Part shown: piece after piece, positions 10,039 through 18,909 of the stretch
Numbering within the stretch: the first letter of the stretch is position 1
How the letters are laid out: each line of letters begins with the position of its first letter
NCBI RefSeq assembly: GCF_030053135.1
Contig: NZ_CP125652.1
Location: forward strand, 558,001-622,000
Reading direction: 5' to 3'
DNA from: Rhizobium sp. BT04
GTDB taxonomy: Bacteria; Pseudomonadota; Alphaproteobacteria; Rhizobiales; Rhizobiaceae
DNA: 64,000 nucleotides
Made by a program: the position numbers and the translations under genes
The notes under the pieces: model-generated
What the model was told of the DNA's origin: nothing
What the model saw: the letters and a program-made list of their open reading frames with translations, nothing else
Database searches by the model: none

Positions 10039-10870
10039 TCTGCAGCCCGTTCTTTCCGTCGAAGGATTGAGTGTCCGTTTCGGGCGAGGCGCCGTGCCTG
10101 CCGTCTCCAATGTCAGTTTCGACGTCGGGCGCGAACGCGTCGGCATCGTCGGAGAATCCGGTTCCGGCAAATCGACGACCGGTCGCGCCATCATGCGTCT
10201 GCTGCCGCCGGCGGCGGTCGTCACCGCCGAACGTCTGGATCTCGGCGGCGATCCGCTGCTGTTAAAGAGCGAGCGGCAGATGGGCGCGCTTCGCGGCAAG
10301 GATATCGCTTTGATCATGCAGGATCCGCGTTATTCGCTGAATCCGGTGCTGTCGATCGGCAAGCAGATCGCCGAAGCCGCTCGCCTTCACCTCGGTCTTG
10401 GCAAGAGCCAGGCCTTTGACGCGGCCCGCGCCATGCTGGAGCGCGTGCGCATCAGCGATCCGGACCGGGTCATGGCGCTTTATCCCCACCAGATATCGGG
10501 CGGCATGGGCCAGCGCGTGATGATCGCCATGATGTTGCTGGCGCGGCCGAAGCTCGTCATCGCCGACGAGCCGACCTCGGCGCTCGATGTCAGCGTTCGC
10601 AAGGACGTGCTGCTGCTGCTCGATGAACTGGTGCGCGAGAACAATTCCGGACTGCTGTTGATCAGCCACGACATTCGCATGGTGGCAGCCTTTTGCGAGC
10701 GCATCATCGTCATGTATGCCGGCCGGATCGTTGAGACCCTTACCCGTCTCGAGGACGCCCGCCATCCCTATACTTGCGGGCTGATCGCTGCGCTGCCCGA
10801 CCCCAGGAATCCGGTTCGCCGGCTTGCGGTTCTCGACAGGACGAAACTCGATCTGGAGACGGTGCAATGA
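10025..10870 (+). CDS. ABC transporter ATP-binding protein, DppD/OppD type
   Basis: A 281-residue ATPase. ATG 10025 was chosen because the family's N-terminus ([11 protein letters not shown]) follows directly; the upstream open frame lies inside the permease gene. Walker A is GESGSGKST, the Q-loop is [11 protein letters not shown], the signature is a slightly unusual ISGGMGQRV and Walker B is [12 protein letters not shown]. The C-terminal tail that would carry the usual OppD cysteine cluster is short. It pairs with the DppF-type ATPase downstream (4-base overlap). Confidence 0.93.
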   Translation: MQDHDLQPVLSVEGLSVRFGRGAVPAVSNVSFDVGRERVGIVGESGSGKSTTGRAIMRLLPPAAVVTAERLDLGGDPLLLKSERQMGALRGKDIALIMQDPRYSLNPVLSIGKQIAEAARLHLGLGKSQAFDAARAMLERVRISDPDRVMALYPHQISGGMGQRVMIAMMLLARPKLVIADEPTSALDVSVRKDVLLLLDELVRENNSGLLLISHDIRMVAAFCERIIVMYAGRIVETLTRLEDARHPYTCGLIAALPDPRNPVRRLAVLDRTKLDLETVQ

Positions 10871-11610
10871 TCAATGTGCGTGACCTCGATGTCGTCTTTG
10901 CCTCCGGCAAATCAAGCAACCATGTCGTCAGGGGCATCAGTTTTCAGGTTGGCCAGGGGGAGACGCTCGGCATTGTCGGTGAATCCGGATGTGGCAAATC
11001 GACGGTGCTGCGGTGTCTCGCCGGCATGGAGGCCGGCTGGACCGGCCAGATCGAGCTTGGCGCCAAACCGATCGGCAAGAAGCGCTCCCGCGAAGAGCTG
11101 AAATTCGCTCAGATGGTGTTTCAGGACCCATACGGATCCCTGCATCCGCGCCATCGTATCGGCACCGCCTTGGCCGAGCCGCTGCGCGCCATGCGCCATT
11201 CGGATATCTGGTCGAAGGTCGAGAGGGCGTTGATCCAGGTGGGTTTGCCGGCGAGTTTCGCAAACCGTTTTCCGCATGAGCTTTCCGGCGGCCAGCGGCA
11301 GAGGGTGGCAATCGCCCGGGCCCTGATCCTGTCGCCGCCCATCCTGTTGCTCGACGAGCCGACATCGGCGCTCGATGTCTCGGTCCAGGCCGAAATCCTC
11401 AACCTGCTTGCCGATCAGCGCGAGGAAAAGGGCCTGACCTATCTCCTTGTCAGCCACGACCTCGCGGTCATCGCCCATATGTGCGACCGGGTGCTGATCA
11501 TGAAGAATGGTTGCTTCGTCGACGAACTCACCAGAGCGGATCTGCAGGCCGGCACCACCCATGATGCCTATGCGCGAGAACTGTTTGAGGCGAGCTTTAT
11601 CGAGGCTTGA
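10867..11610 (+). CDS. ABC transporter ATP-binding protein, DppF/OppF type
   Basis: A 247-residue ATPase starting at the ATG that overlaps the preceding stop by four bases. Walker A is GESGCGKST, the Q-loop is [14 protein letters not shown], the signature is LSGGQRQRV and Walker B is [12 protein letters not shown], followed by the H-loop LLVSHD. It is shorter than many OppF proteins and lacks the long C-terminal oligopeptide-transport tail. It completes the five-gene importer of the sugar-acid locus. Confidence 0.93.
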   Translation: MINVRDLDVVFASGKSSNHVVRGISFQVGQGETLGIVGESGCGKSTVLRCLAGMEAGWTGQIELGAKPIGKKRSREELKFAQMVFQDPYGSLHPRHRIGTALAEPLRAMRHSDIWSKVERALIQVGLPASFANRFPHELSGGQRQRVAIARALILSPPILLLDEPTSALDVSVQAEILNLLADQREEKGLTYLLVSHDLAVIAHMCDRVLIMKNGCFVDELTRADLQAGTTHDAYARELFEASFIEA

Positions 11611-11634
11611 TATCGTCGAACGTGTGGTGTGGGT

Positions 11635-12690
11635 TCAGCGCCCCTCCGTCACGGCATGGACGCGCCTGACAGCCGCCACGCTGCCCCTTTCGACGAGATG
11701 GCAGGCAAGCTCGACCCGCCGCCGTGGGGCCGCAAGACCGAGCATCATGTCGCGCAGCAGATCGAGCGCGGTGGCGCCGAGCTCGCGCATCGGAATATGC
11801 ACCGTCGAGAGCGGCGGATTGAGAAAGGCCGATTGCGGCAGGTCGTCTATGCCCATAACTGAGATGTCCTGCGGTACTGCATAACCCATCGCCTGCAATC
11901 CGCGCACTGCGCCATTGGCAAGGCTGTCGCCCGCCGTCAGGATGGCGGTGAAGGTGAGGCCTTTTTCGCGGATAACACGGGTGACGGCTTCTGCGCCGAG
12001 TTCCGGTAGCCAGTCGTCGACCTCGAGCACCAGATCGGCGTCGGCCGTCAGCCCATGATGCTGCAGGGCATCGCGCCAGCCCTCCAGGCGCCGCTCGATC
12101 GTTCGCCGTCCCGGCCTCAGCATGAACAGGATGCGTTGATGCCCGGCCTTGATCAGCCGCTCTGCGGCAATGAAGGCGGCCGAGCGGTTGCAGGGCGTCA
12201 CACTCGAAAGCCGCATATAGGGATCGTCGCTGTTGACCAGAACGACAGGCTTTCCGAGGCTGGCGGCCGCCGCCAGCATATCCTCATCGTCAACGGTCAG
12301 GATCAGCATGCCGCCGAAACTCGGATCGTCCCGCATCTCGGCGACGACGCGGGCTTCATCACCCTTGTCGGCGACGGGGCGCATTGCCACCTCGATGCCG
12401 AGGGCGGCCGCGCGCGCATTCAATCCTTCGAGCACGTAGAGGGTGAACTGGTTGCGGACATAGTCGATCATTGCCGCGCCGGAGGCGACGAGCATGACCT
12501 TCTTGCCAGCAACGCTTGCCGGCAGGGCGTAGCTGACCGCACTTGCCGTTTCCAGCACCAGCTTGCGAATCTCCGGCCTGACGCCCTTTTCGCCGGCCAG
12601 CGCACGCGACACCGTGCTGATCGAGACGCCGCATCGGGTGGCAATGTCGTCGAGCCGCGTGCGCCTGCCTTTTTTCTCTTCCGCCGCCAT
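11635..12690 (-). CDS. LacI-family transcriptional regulator
   Basis: A 351-residue regulator. ATG 12690, preceded by GAGGAG, is preferred to the longer frame. The N-terminal LacI helix-turn-helix reads RLDDIATRCGVSISTVSRALAG (about residues 12-33, key residues VS..TVSRAL), followed by the hinge and a periplasmic-binding-protein-like sugar domain ending with the family segment ISVMGIDDLPQSAFLNPPLSTVHIP. It diverges from the 840-residue protein and CUT1 importer operon and is the obvious local repressor, with the inducing sugar unknown. Confidence 0.92.
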   Translation of the reverse strand: MAAEEKKGRRTRLDDIATRCGVSISTVSRALAGEKGVRPEIRKLVLETASAVSYALPASVAGKKVMLVASGAAMIDYVRNQFTLYVLEGLNARAAALGIEVAMRPVADKGDEARVVAEMRDDPSFGGMLILTVDDEDMLAAAASLGKPVVLVNSDDPYMRLSSVTPCNRSAAFIAAERLIKAGHQRILFMLRPGRRTIERRLEGWRDALQHHGLTADADLVLEVDDWLPELGAEAVTRVIREKGLTFTAILTAGDSLANGAVRGLQAMGYAVPQDISVMGIDDLPQSAFLNPPLSTVHIPMRELGATALDLLRDMMLGLAAPRRRVELACHLVERGSVAAVRRVHAVTEGR

Positions 12691-12732
12691 GCCATCTCCT
12701 CGCTCCCAACTACTATGCAAAAATCTTTCAGA

Positions 12733-12740
12733 TTGCGCAA
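12733..12740. promoter_or_regulatory. Candidate LacI-type operator core
   Basis: TTGCGCAA is a perfect 8-bp palindrome with a central CG, as is usual in LacI-family operators. It lies 43 bp upstream of the LacI regulator start in the divergent control region. The evidence is one short match, so confidence is limited. Confidence 0.35.
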
Positions 12741-12864
12741 ATGGAATGCCTATGCACAATTGTTGCCTGAGGAGTCCGCGACAAGCGGCAGAGCAGGGAG
12801 GCTTTGAAGATGCGGCTTGAGGGCCAGTCCATGCGTCGGCGTTTTACCCGGCGTCTCAAGGATC

Positions 12865-12912
12865 GAGCATGATGCCGAAAAGTGTGAGCGGTTTTCGGAC
12901 GACATCATGCTC
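12865..12912. repeat. Rhizobial intergenic palindromic repeat
   Basis: A 10-bp perfect outer stem (GAGCATGATG at 12865-12874 / CATCATGCTC at 12903-12912) encloses an inner 7-bp stem (CCGAAAA / TTTTCGG), with a small bulge on the right arm. From memory, near-identical sequences are scattered through Rhizobium genomes. It sits between the LacI regulator and the 840-residue gene, 25 bp before the latter. Confidence 0.7.
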
Positions 12913-12937
12913 TAGCTGTTCCAGGGCGGGCTGAAAT

Positions 12938-15460
12938 ATGACCACTGAGCAGCAATCCCATCTCCGCCGCGCAACGGCGAAGGATAGCCCGATCGTCTAC
13001 TGGCAGCTCGCCCATCTGTGGCAGGAGCGCTACGACGTCGCCGACCGCCCGATGGACGGCAGCATGGATCCGTTGTTCTTCGTCACCAAGACGAAGAACT
13101 TCATCCCGCATGAATATCCCTGCCGCACCGAATTCAAAAAATCCTTCTCCGGCCGGCGGCCGCAGCCGGCAACCGAATTCGAAGCCATCCGCTGGTGGCT
13201 TCCCTTTGCTTCCCCGCGTGTCGATCTCTCCGGATTCTGGTTTCGCCCGACGCGTATCGGCTGCTGGGCGCGCACCTTCCTCGATGCCCGTTCAGTGGGG
13301 CCTGCGACGCTGCGCCTGTCGACCTGCGGCGGCGCGATCCTCTTCGTCAATGGCCGTGAGCAGGGTTTCATGGCGCCTTACCAGCGCAATCTCGAAGCCG
13401 AGCAGCTGTTTGAGGTCGAGCTTACGGCCGGTCTCAACGAGATCCGCGTCTATTTCGACGATCTCGCCGAGCGCGACGCGCGCTTCTATTTCCAGCTGGA
13501 TTATGTCGAAGGACCGGAAGTTGAAGCTGCCGTGCCCGTTCCCATCGCCGCCGGCGATGCGGATGAGCTGGAGGTCATCCTCGAAGGCATGCGCTTCGAC
13601 CGCACCGCCTATCTCGGCGAAGACGTGGCGATCTTCTTCCCCGTGCCGCTGCCGGTGGCGCTGAACTGTCATGTTGAGATCGAAGGCGACTTCATGTCGA
13701 GCGAACGCTTCGACTATGATTTCGAGCTGGAAGCGGGAGCAACCAAGCTGGAACTCGGCACCTCGGCGGATATGCCCGCCGATTTCCGCCATTTCCGGAT
13801 CACCTTCAAAACAGGCGAGCTTTCGCTCGGTCGCACGCTCGGCGTCGAGATCTGTCATCCCCAACGCCAGGGGGAAGCGCCCGCCGCCCTGGAGGACCGC
13901 GTCGCCGAGGCGCTGGCCGAGGTCGCCTCCCATTCCGAGCCCGATACGGTCTGTGCTTTCGCGCGTCTTGCGCTGGGGCAGGGCGGCGAGGACACCGAGG
14001 CGATGATCTCGGCGATGCTTCCCGTCATCGAGGATTGCCACGACTGCGCCGATTTCGTGCTGGTGCCGCTGCTCTTTGCCTATACGCGCTGGAGCGATCT
14101 GCTGTCACCTGAGCTGCGCGACAGGATCGAGCACGCCGTCCTCAATTACCGCTACTGGATGGATGAGCCCGGCAACGACGTTCAGTGGTATTTTTCCGAA
14201 AACCACGCTCTTCTCTTCCATACGGCCGCCTATCTCGGCGGCAGGCTTTTCCCCGATGCCGTCTTTGTCCGCTCCGGCCGCACCGGCGCCGAGCAGATGC
14301 AGGTCGGCGAAGAGCGTGTCCGCGCCTGGCTTGATCATTTCGAGCGCTGGGAAATGGCCGAGTGGAATTCCGTTCCTTATTTCCCGATCGACCTCAAGGG
14401 GCTGACGGCGCTGGCCGCCTGCGCGCCGGATGAGACGATCCGCAACCGGGCAAGCGCCAGCATCGTCCGCCTGATGGAGATCGTCGCCCGCTCGGCCCAT
14501 CATGGCATGATGACCGGCAGCCAGGGTCGCTCCTATGAACATACGCTGCGTCCCGGCCGCTCGGTCGAACTCTCCGCCATTGCCCGGCTGCTCTGGGGCC
14601 GCGGCTGGTACGGCCGGCGTGTCCACGCTTTACCACAGCTTGCCGTCTGCATTCGCGATCATGGCCTACGTTTTCCAGAAGCGCTTGCGGCGATTGCGGC
14701 GCACCAGTCCGACGACGCGCAGGAATGGACCTTTTCCCAGGGCGAAAACCGTTTCGCCGCCCTCTATCACTATAAGACCCGTGACACCGCGCTCGGCACC
14801 ATCGCCCATTATCGACCCGGCGCCTGGGGCTATCAGGAGACGGTGCTGCATCTGCGCTTGGGCGACCGGCCGGAAGCGCAGATCTGGATCAATCATCCCG
14901 GCGAGACCATACAATTCGGATATGGCCGGCCGAGCTTCTGGGGCGGCTGCGGAACGCTGCCGCGCGTGCATCAGTATCGCGATCTGGCGATCCTCGATTT
15001 CGAGATCCATGAGGGCCAGCCGGATTTCACCCATGCCTGGTTCCCGCTCGAGGCCTTCGACGACACGGTGGTCGACGGCAATCTGGCGCTCGCCCGCTCC
15101 GGCAACGGCATTGCGATGCTGATCGGCAACGGCGCACTGGAGCCGGTGAAACAAGGCCCGACGACGGATATCGAGCTGCGACTGGCCGGCCGCAAGGGCC
15201 GCTGGATCGTCCGTCTCTCCGATATCGGGCGCGAGGGTGGCCTTGACGGCATGCAGGCGCGTTTCGCCACGCTTTCGGCCCGCCGCGACGAAGAGGGCGC
15301 ACTGATCGTCGTCGATCCGGATTATGGCCGGGTCGTCTTCGAAGAGGACGGCACCGTGCGCGCCGAAGGCCGCATTCTTCGCCCGACGGACTGGTCGGTG
15401 CGGGGAGACGCGGTACATCTGAAGATACCGGGCAGGCAGCCTCGGCGCGCGGCCTCGTAG
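12938..15460 (+). CDS. Unknown 840-residue protein, possible intracellular polysaccharide lyase/glycosidase
   Basis: I do not recognise this as a named family. No signal peptide is visible, so it is probably cytosolic. Residues ~100-195 look like a carbohydrate-binding jelly roll (WARTFLDARSVGPATLRLS, then FVNGRE), with a second beta domain to ~310. Residues ~330-600 are helical and Trp/Tyr/His-rich, possibly an (alpha/alpha) toroid, and ~610-840 is beta-rich. SENHALLFH with Asn422-His423, and SYEH with Tyr533/His535, recall the Asn/His/Tyr sites of toroid polysaccharide lyases. It is the first gene of a sugar importer operon, so it may cleave an imported oligosaccharide (inference). Confidence 0.6.
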   Translation: MTTEQQSHLRRATAKDSPIVYWQLAHLWQERYDVADRPMDGSMDPLFFVTKTKNFIPHEYPCRTEFKKSFSGRRPQPATEFEAIRWWLPFASPRVDLSGFWFRPTRIGCWARTFLDARSVGPATLRLSTCGGAILFVNGREQGFMAPYQRNLEAEQLFEVELTAGLNEIRVYFDDLAERDARFYFQLDYVEGPEVEAAVPVPIAAGDADELEVILEGMRFDRTAYLGEDVAIFFPVPLPVALNCHVEIEGDFMSSERFDYDFELEAGATKLELGTSADMPADFRHFRITFKTGELSLGRTLGVEICHPQRQGEAPAALEDRVAEALAEVASHSEPDTVCAFARLALGQGGEDTEAMISAMLPVIEDCHDCADFVLVPLLFAYTRWSDLLSPELRDRIEHAVLNYRYWMDEPGNDVQWYFSENHALLFHTAAYLGGRLFPDAVFVRSGRTGAEQMQVGEERVRAWLDHFERWEMAEWNSVPYFPIDLKGLTALAACAPDETIRNRASASIVRLMEIVARSAHHGMMTGSQGRSYEHTLRPGRSVELSAIARLLWGRGWYGRRVHALPQLAVCIRDHGLRFPEALAAIAAHQSDDAQEWTFSQGENRFAALYHYKTRDTALGTIAHYRPGAWGYQETVLHLRLGDRPEAQIWINHPGETIQFGYGRPSFWGGCGTLPRVHQYRDLAILDFEIHEGQPDFTHAWFPLEAFDDTVVDGNLALARSGNGIAMLIGNGALEPVKQGPTTDIELRLAGRKGRWIVRLSDIGREGGLDGMQARFATLSARRDEEGALIVVDPDYGRVVFEEDGTVRAEGRILRPTDWSVRGDAVHLKIPGRQPRRAAS

Positions 15461-15525
15461 ACGACATGTCCGGCAGGTGGAGGACCGGCCGGACGCAGGA
15501 ATTGATCGGTCAAGTGGAGGAGAAA

Positions 15526-16785
15526 ATGACCAGAATGAAATCGATCGGCGCGGCTTTTGCTGCAATTCTCTTGAGTTCCGTTGCCGCCCATGCCGGCGAC
15601 GTGCGCATCATGTGGTATTCCGACGGCGGCGAAGGCGCTGTCGTCAAGGATCTGCTGGCGCGCTTCTCCAAGGCCAATCCTGACATCAACGTCATCCTCG
15701 ACGAGGTCTCCTACGACGTCGTCAAGGAACAACTGCCGGTGCAGCTTGAAGCCGGGCAGGGGCCGGATATCGCCCGCGTCACCAATCTGAAGGCGCAGGC
15801 ACAGCATTGGCTCGATCTTCGCCCGCTCCTGGCCGATGCGAAATATTGGGACGATAATTTCGGTGCCCAGGCCGACTGGATGCGTCCCGACGGCTCGAAC
15901 GCCATCACCGGCTTCATGACCCAGTTGACGCTGACCGGCGGCTTCGTCAACAAGACGCTGTTCGAACAGGCCGGCGTCGAGATCCCCGGCCCGAAGGCCA
16001 CCTGGGACGACTGGGCGGCGGCAGCCAGGAAGGTCGCCGACAGCCAGAAGGTCTTCGCCATGGCGATCGACCGCTCCGGCCACCGCGTCTCCGGCCCGAA
16101 TATTTCCTACGGCGCCAACTATATCGCCGCCGACGGCAAGCCGGCGCCGATCGATCAGGGCGCCAAGGAGTTCCTCAGCCGCTTCGTCAAGTGGAATGAG
16201 GATGGCACCGTCAACAAGGATGTCTGGGTGAGTGCCGCCGGCACCACCTACCGCTCCGCCGCCGAAGACTTCATCAATGGCGGCCTCGCCTATCTCTACT
16301 CCGGCAGCTGGCAGATCTCGGGCTTTGCCCAGAAGATCGGCGACAGTTTCGACTGGGTGATGGCGGGAAGCCCCTGCGGCACGGTTGCCTGCACCGGCAT
16401 GCAGGGCGGCGCCGGTCTGGTGGCCGTCAAATACACCAAAAACCCGAAGGACGTCGCCAAGGTGATGGATTACCTGGCAGGTGCCGATGTGCAGAAGGAG
16501 TTCGCCGAGCGCAGCCTGTTCATTCCGGCGCATAAGGGCGTGGCCGCCGGCCAGATGGACTTCAAGACCGACAATCCGCATGTGCAGGCGGCGCTGAAGG
16601 CCTTCGTCGAATCGGCCGGCCAGACGGCGGCACCGGCGATGAAGCTGCCGGGCTGGAAGTGGTCCGACGCCTATTACAGCGCCATCGTCGCCCGCATCAG
16701 CCAGGTGATCGCCGGCGAAATGAAGCTCGACGATGCCTATGCCCGCATCGACGAGGACATCAAGGCCAAGGTTGGCGGCAACTGA
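15526..16785 (+). CDS. Sugar ABC transporter substrate-binding protein (SBP family 1)
   Basis: A 419-residue CUT1-type periplasmic binding protein. ATG 15526 has GTGGAGGAG just upstream and gives a good signal peptide (MTRMKSIGAA to AAHAGD); an in-frame ATG at 15466 would hide it. Family features include MWYSDGG near the mature N-terminus, GQGPDIARV, and GGLAYLYSGSW in the C-terminal lobe. The gene follows the unknown 840-residue protein by 65 bp and precedes two permeases, so it presumably captures that pathway's oligosaccharide. Confidence 0.92.
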   Translation: MTRMKSIGAAFAAILLSSVAAHAGDVRIMWYSDGGEGAVVKDLLARFSKANPDINVILDEVSYDVVKEQLPVQLEAGQGPDIARVTNLKAQAQHWLDLRPLLADAKYWDDNFGAQADWMRPDGSNAITGFMTQLTLTGGFVNKTLFEQAGVEIPGPKATWDDWAAAARKVADSQKVFAMAIDRSGHRVSGPNISYGANYIAADGKPAPIDQGAKEFLSRFVKWNEDGTVNKDVWVSAAGTTYRSAAEDFINGGLAYLYSGSWQISGFAQKIGDSFDWVMAGSPCGTVACTGMQGGAGLVAVKYTKNPKDVAKVMDYLAGADVQKEFAERSLFIPAHKGVAAGQMDFKTDNPHVQAALKAFVESAGQTAAPAMKLPGWKWSDAYYSAIVARISQVIAGEMKLDDAYARIDEDIKAKVGGN

Positions 16786-16796
16786 CGGACGAACGC

Positions 16797-17834
16797 ATGG
16801 CGGAGAAGACGGTTTATTCCGAACCACCTGTCAAAACCGGCCTGCGGCAGGCGCTCTCGGCGCCTGTCCGGCTCCTCATGGGGCTGGTCGATATTCCCAT
16901 GCGCGGTTGGCAGAAGCTGACCGGGCTGAACGGCATGGCGGGCGTCTTCCTGGCGCCGAACATGCTGATCTTTTCCGTCTTCGTGCTGCTGCCGCTGGTC
17001 ATCAACTTCCTCTATTCGACGACGAGCGGCAGCGCCATCTTCCTGCAGAACAGGACCTATGTCGGCGCCGATCAGTACCGCATCCTCTTCGATTGCGGCT
17101 CTTATCTCGATCCTTCGACTTGCGCTGCCGACACCTTCTGGGCGGCCGTGCGCAACACCGCCGTCTTCGTCGTCTTCCAGGTCACAGTCATGCTGATCGC
17201 AGCGCTCGCAACGGCGCTGATCCTCAACCGCGAGCTTTCCAATCGCGGCTTCTGGCGCGCTGTCTTCTTCTTCCCGGTGCTGCTGTCGCCTGTTGTCGTC
17301 GGCCTGATCTGGAAATGGATCCTCCAGCGTGAAGGCCTGCTGAACTACGCGTTGAGCCCCTTCGGTTTTGAGCCCTTCTCCTGGCTCAGCGATCGTTTCT
17401 GGGCCTTCTTCTTCGCCGTCTTCGTTTCGGTCTGGGCGCATATGGGCTTTTACGCGCTGATCCTGCTCGCCGGCCTGCAGGCGATCCCCAAGGATCTCTA
17501 CGAGGCGGCGGCGATGGACAAGGCGAGCCCCACCCGCATCTTCCGGCGCATCACCCTGCCGCTGCTGATGCCGAACCTCATCGTCGTCCTGGTCCTCGCG
17601 CTGATCCGTGCCGTGCAGATCTTCGACGAGGTCTTCGTGCTCACCGGCGGCGGGCCGGGCACCAGCACCATGTATATCACCCAGTATATTTACGAGACCG
17701 GCTTTGCCAGTTCGCTGCGCAACCCGGGGCTTGCCTCGGCCGCCTCGATCCTGATGGGCATCGTGCTCGTCATCCTGACGCTGGTCCAGCTTGGGGTCAG
17801 CAGCCGCAACGAGAAGAAGGGAGCACGCCAATGA
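16797..17834 (+). CDS. Sugar ABC transporter permease, MalF/UgpA type
   Basis: A 345-residue membrane protein with about six to seven membrane helices. The start at 16797 lies 11 bp after the binding-protein stop; the longer open frame is inside that gene. The EAA motif is YEAAAMDKASPTRIFRRITLP, followed by the MalF-type segment FDEVFVLTGGGPG. A periplasmic loop between the first two helices holds DCGSYLDPSTCAADTF with two cysteines. It overlaps the partner permease by four bases. Confidence 0.93.
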   Translation: MAEKTVYSEPPVKTGLRQALSAPVRLLMGLVDIPMRGWQKLTGLNGMAGVFLAPNMLIFSVFVLLPLVINFLYSTTSGSAIFLQNRTYVGADQYRILFDCGSYLDPSTCAADTFWAAVRNTAVFVVFQVTVMLIAALATALILNRELSNRGFWRAVFFFPVLLSPVVVGLIWKWILQREGLLNYALSPFGFEPFSWLSDRFWAFFFAVFVSVWAHMGFYALILLAGLQAIPKDLYEAAAMDKASPTRIFRRITLPLLMPNLIVVLVLALIRAVQIFDEVFVLTGGGPGTSTMYITQYIYETGFASSLRNPGLASAASILMGIVLVILTLVQLGVSSRNEKKGARQ

Positions 17835-18880
17835 GCGCTGTCGGCACCTTCCTGCTTCGCCGCCGCGGCCGTGGCTGGCATTGGACGGATGTGGTCACCT
17901 GGATCTGGCTGATCTCGGGCGTGATCCTGATGTTCGGCCCGGCCGTCTGGCTGGTCTTCTCCTCCTTCAAGACGCCGGCGGCCCTTGCCGAGTTCCCGCC
18001 GTCCGTCCTGCCCTATGTCACCGAACAGGCAGTGGTGCCGGGATACGACAAGCCGTTGCAGCTCTATAATGTCGCAATGCCGGATGGCAGCGCGCGTGTG
18101 CTCGCCGAAGTCCGCCGCATCGGCATCATGGGCCAGATGGTCGATCCGAAACAGCCGGGCGAAATCGTCAAGGTCAACATCAAGGACCGCACGCCGGTGC
18201 GCAAGGTGGAATTCGCCGGCGGCAATTACACCGAACCGTTCCAGCGCTTCGATTTCTTCCTGTTCCTGCGCAACTCCGTTTTCGTGACCGTCGTGGCGAC
18301 TGTCATCACGCTGCTCGTCAATTCCATGGCCGCCTTCGCGCTGTCGAAATACCAGTTCCCCGGCCGCACCGCCGTCATGCTGATGATCCTGGCGACGCTG
18401 ATGGTGCCGCTCTCGGTCATCGTCGTGCCGCTCTATTCCGTCATCGGCACGCTGAACCTGTTCGACAGCCTCTGGGGCGTCATCCTGCCGACGGTCGCCA
18501 CCCCCACGGGCGTCTTCCTGCTCCGCCAATACATGCTGACCATCCCCGACGAATTGCTCGACGCCGCGCGCATGGACAAGGCCAGCGAATGGCAGATCTA
18601 CTGGCGCATCATCCTGCCGCTGTCGGCGCCGGCGCTGGCGGTCCTGGCGATCTTTTCGGTCGTCTGGCGCTGGAACGACTTCCTCTGGCCGCTGATCGTG
18701 CTCTCGCGCAAGGAACTCTACACGCTGCAGGTCGGCCTCAACGTCTATGCCGGCGAGCTCAATGTGCAATGGCACTACATCCTCGCGATGACCGTTGTCT
18801 CGATGATCCCCGTCGTGCTGATCTTCGTCTTCCTGCAGCGCTTCATCACCACAGGCATCGCCGGCTCTGGCCTGAAATAG
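17831..18880 (+). CDS. Sugar ABC transporter permease, MalG/UgpE type with periplasmic insert
   Basis: A 349-residue permease with EAA motif LDAARMDKASEWQIYWRIILP and C-terminal MalG features (RWNDFLWPLIVLSRKE). After the first helix (VFSSFKTPAALAEFPP) there is an insert of roughly 70 residues, about 63-133, rich in beta-type residues (GYDKPLQLYNVAMPDGSARV, then DRTPVRKVEF). Classical MalG-type CUT1 permeases lack this loop, though from memory related rhizobial permeases have it. It may contact the binding protein. Confidence 0.92.
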   Translation: MSAVGTFLLRRRGRGWHWTDVVTWIWLISGVILMFGPAVWLVFSSFKTPAALAEFPPSVLPYVTEQAVVPGYDKPLQLYNVAMPDGSARVLAEVRRIGIMGQMVDPKQPGEIVKVNIKDRTPVRKVEFAGGNYTEPFQRFDFFLFLRNSVFVTVVATVITLLVNSMAAFALSKYQFPGRTAVMLMILATLMVPLSVIVVPLYSVIGTLNLFDSLWGVILPTVATPTGVFLLRQYMLTIPDELLDAARMDKASEWQIYWRIILPLSAPALAVLAIFSVVWRWNDFLWPLIVLSRKELYTLQVGLNVYAGELNVQWHYILAMTVVSMIPVVLIFVFLQRFITTGIAGSGLK

Positions 18881-18909
18881 ACCAGCTGACAATACAAACA
18901 GGAGAGTGC

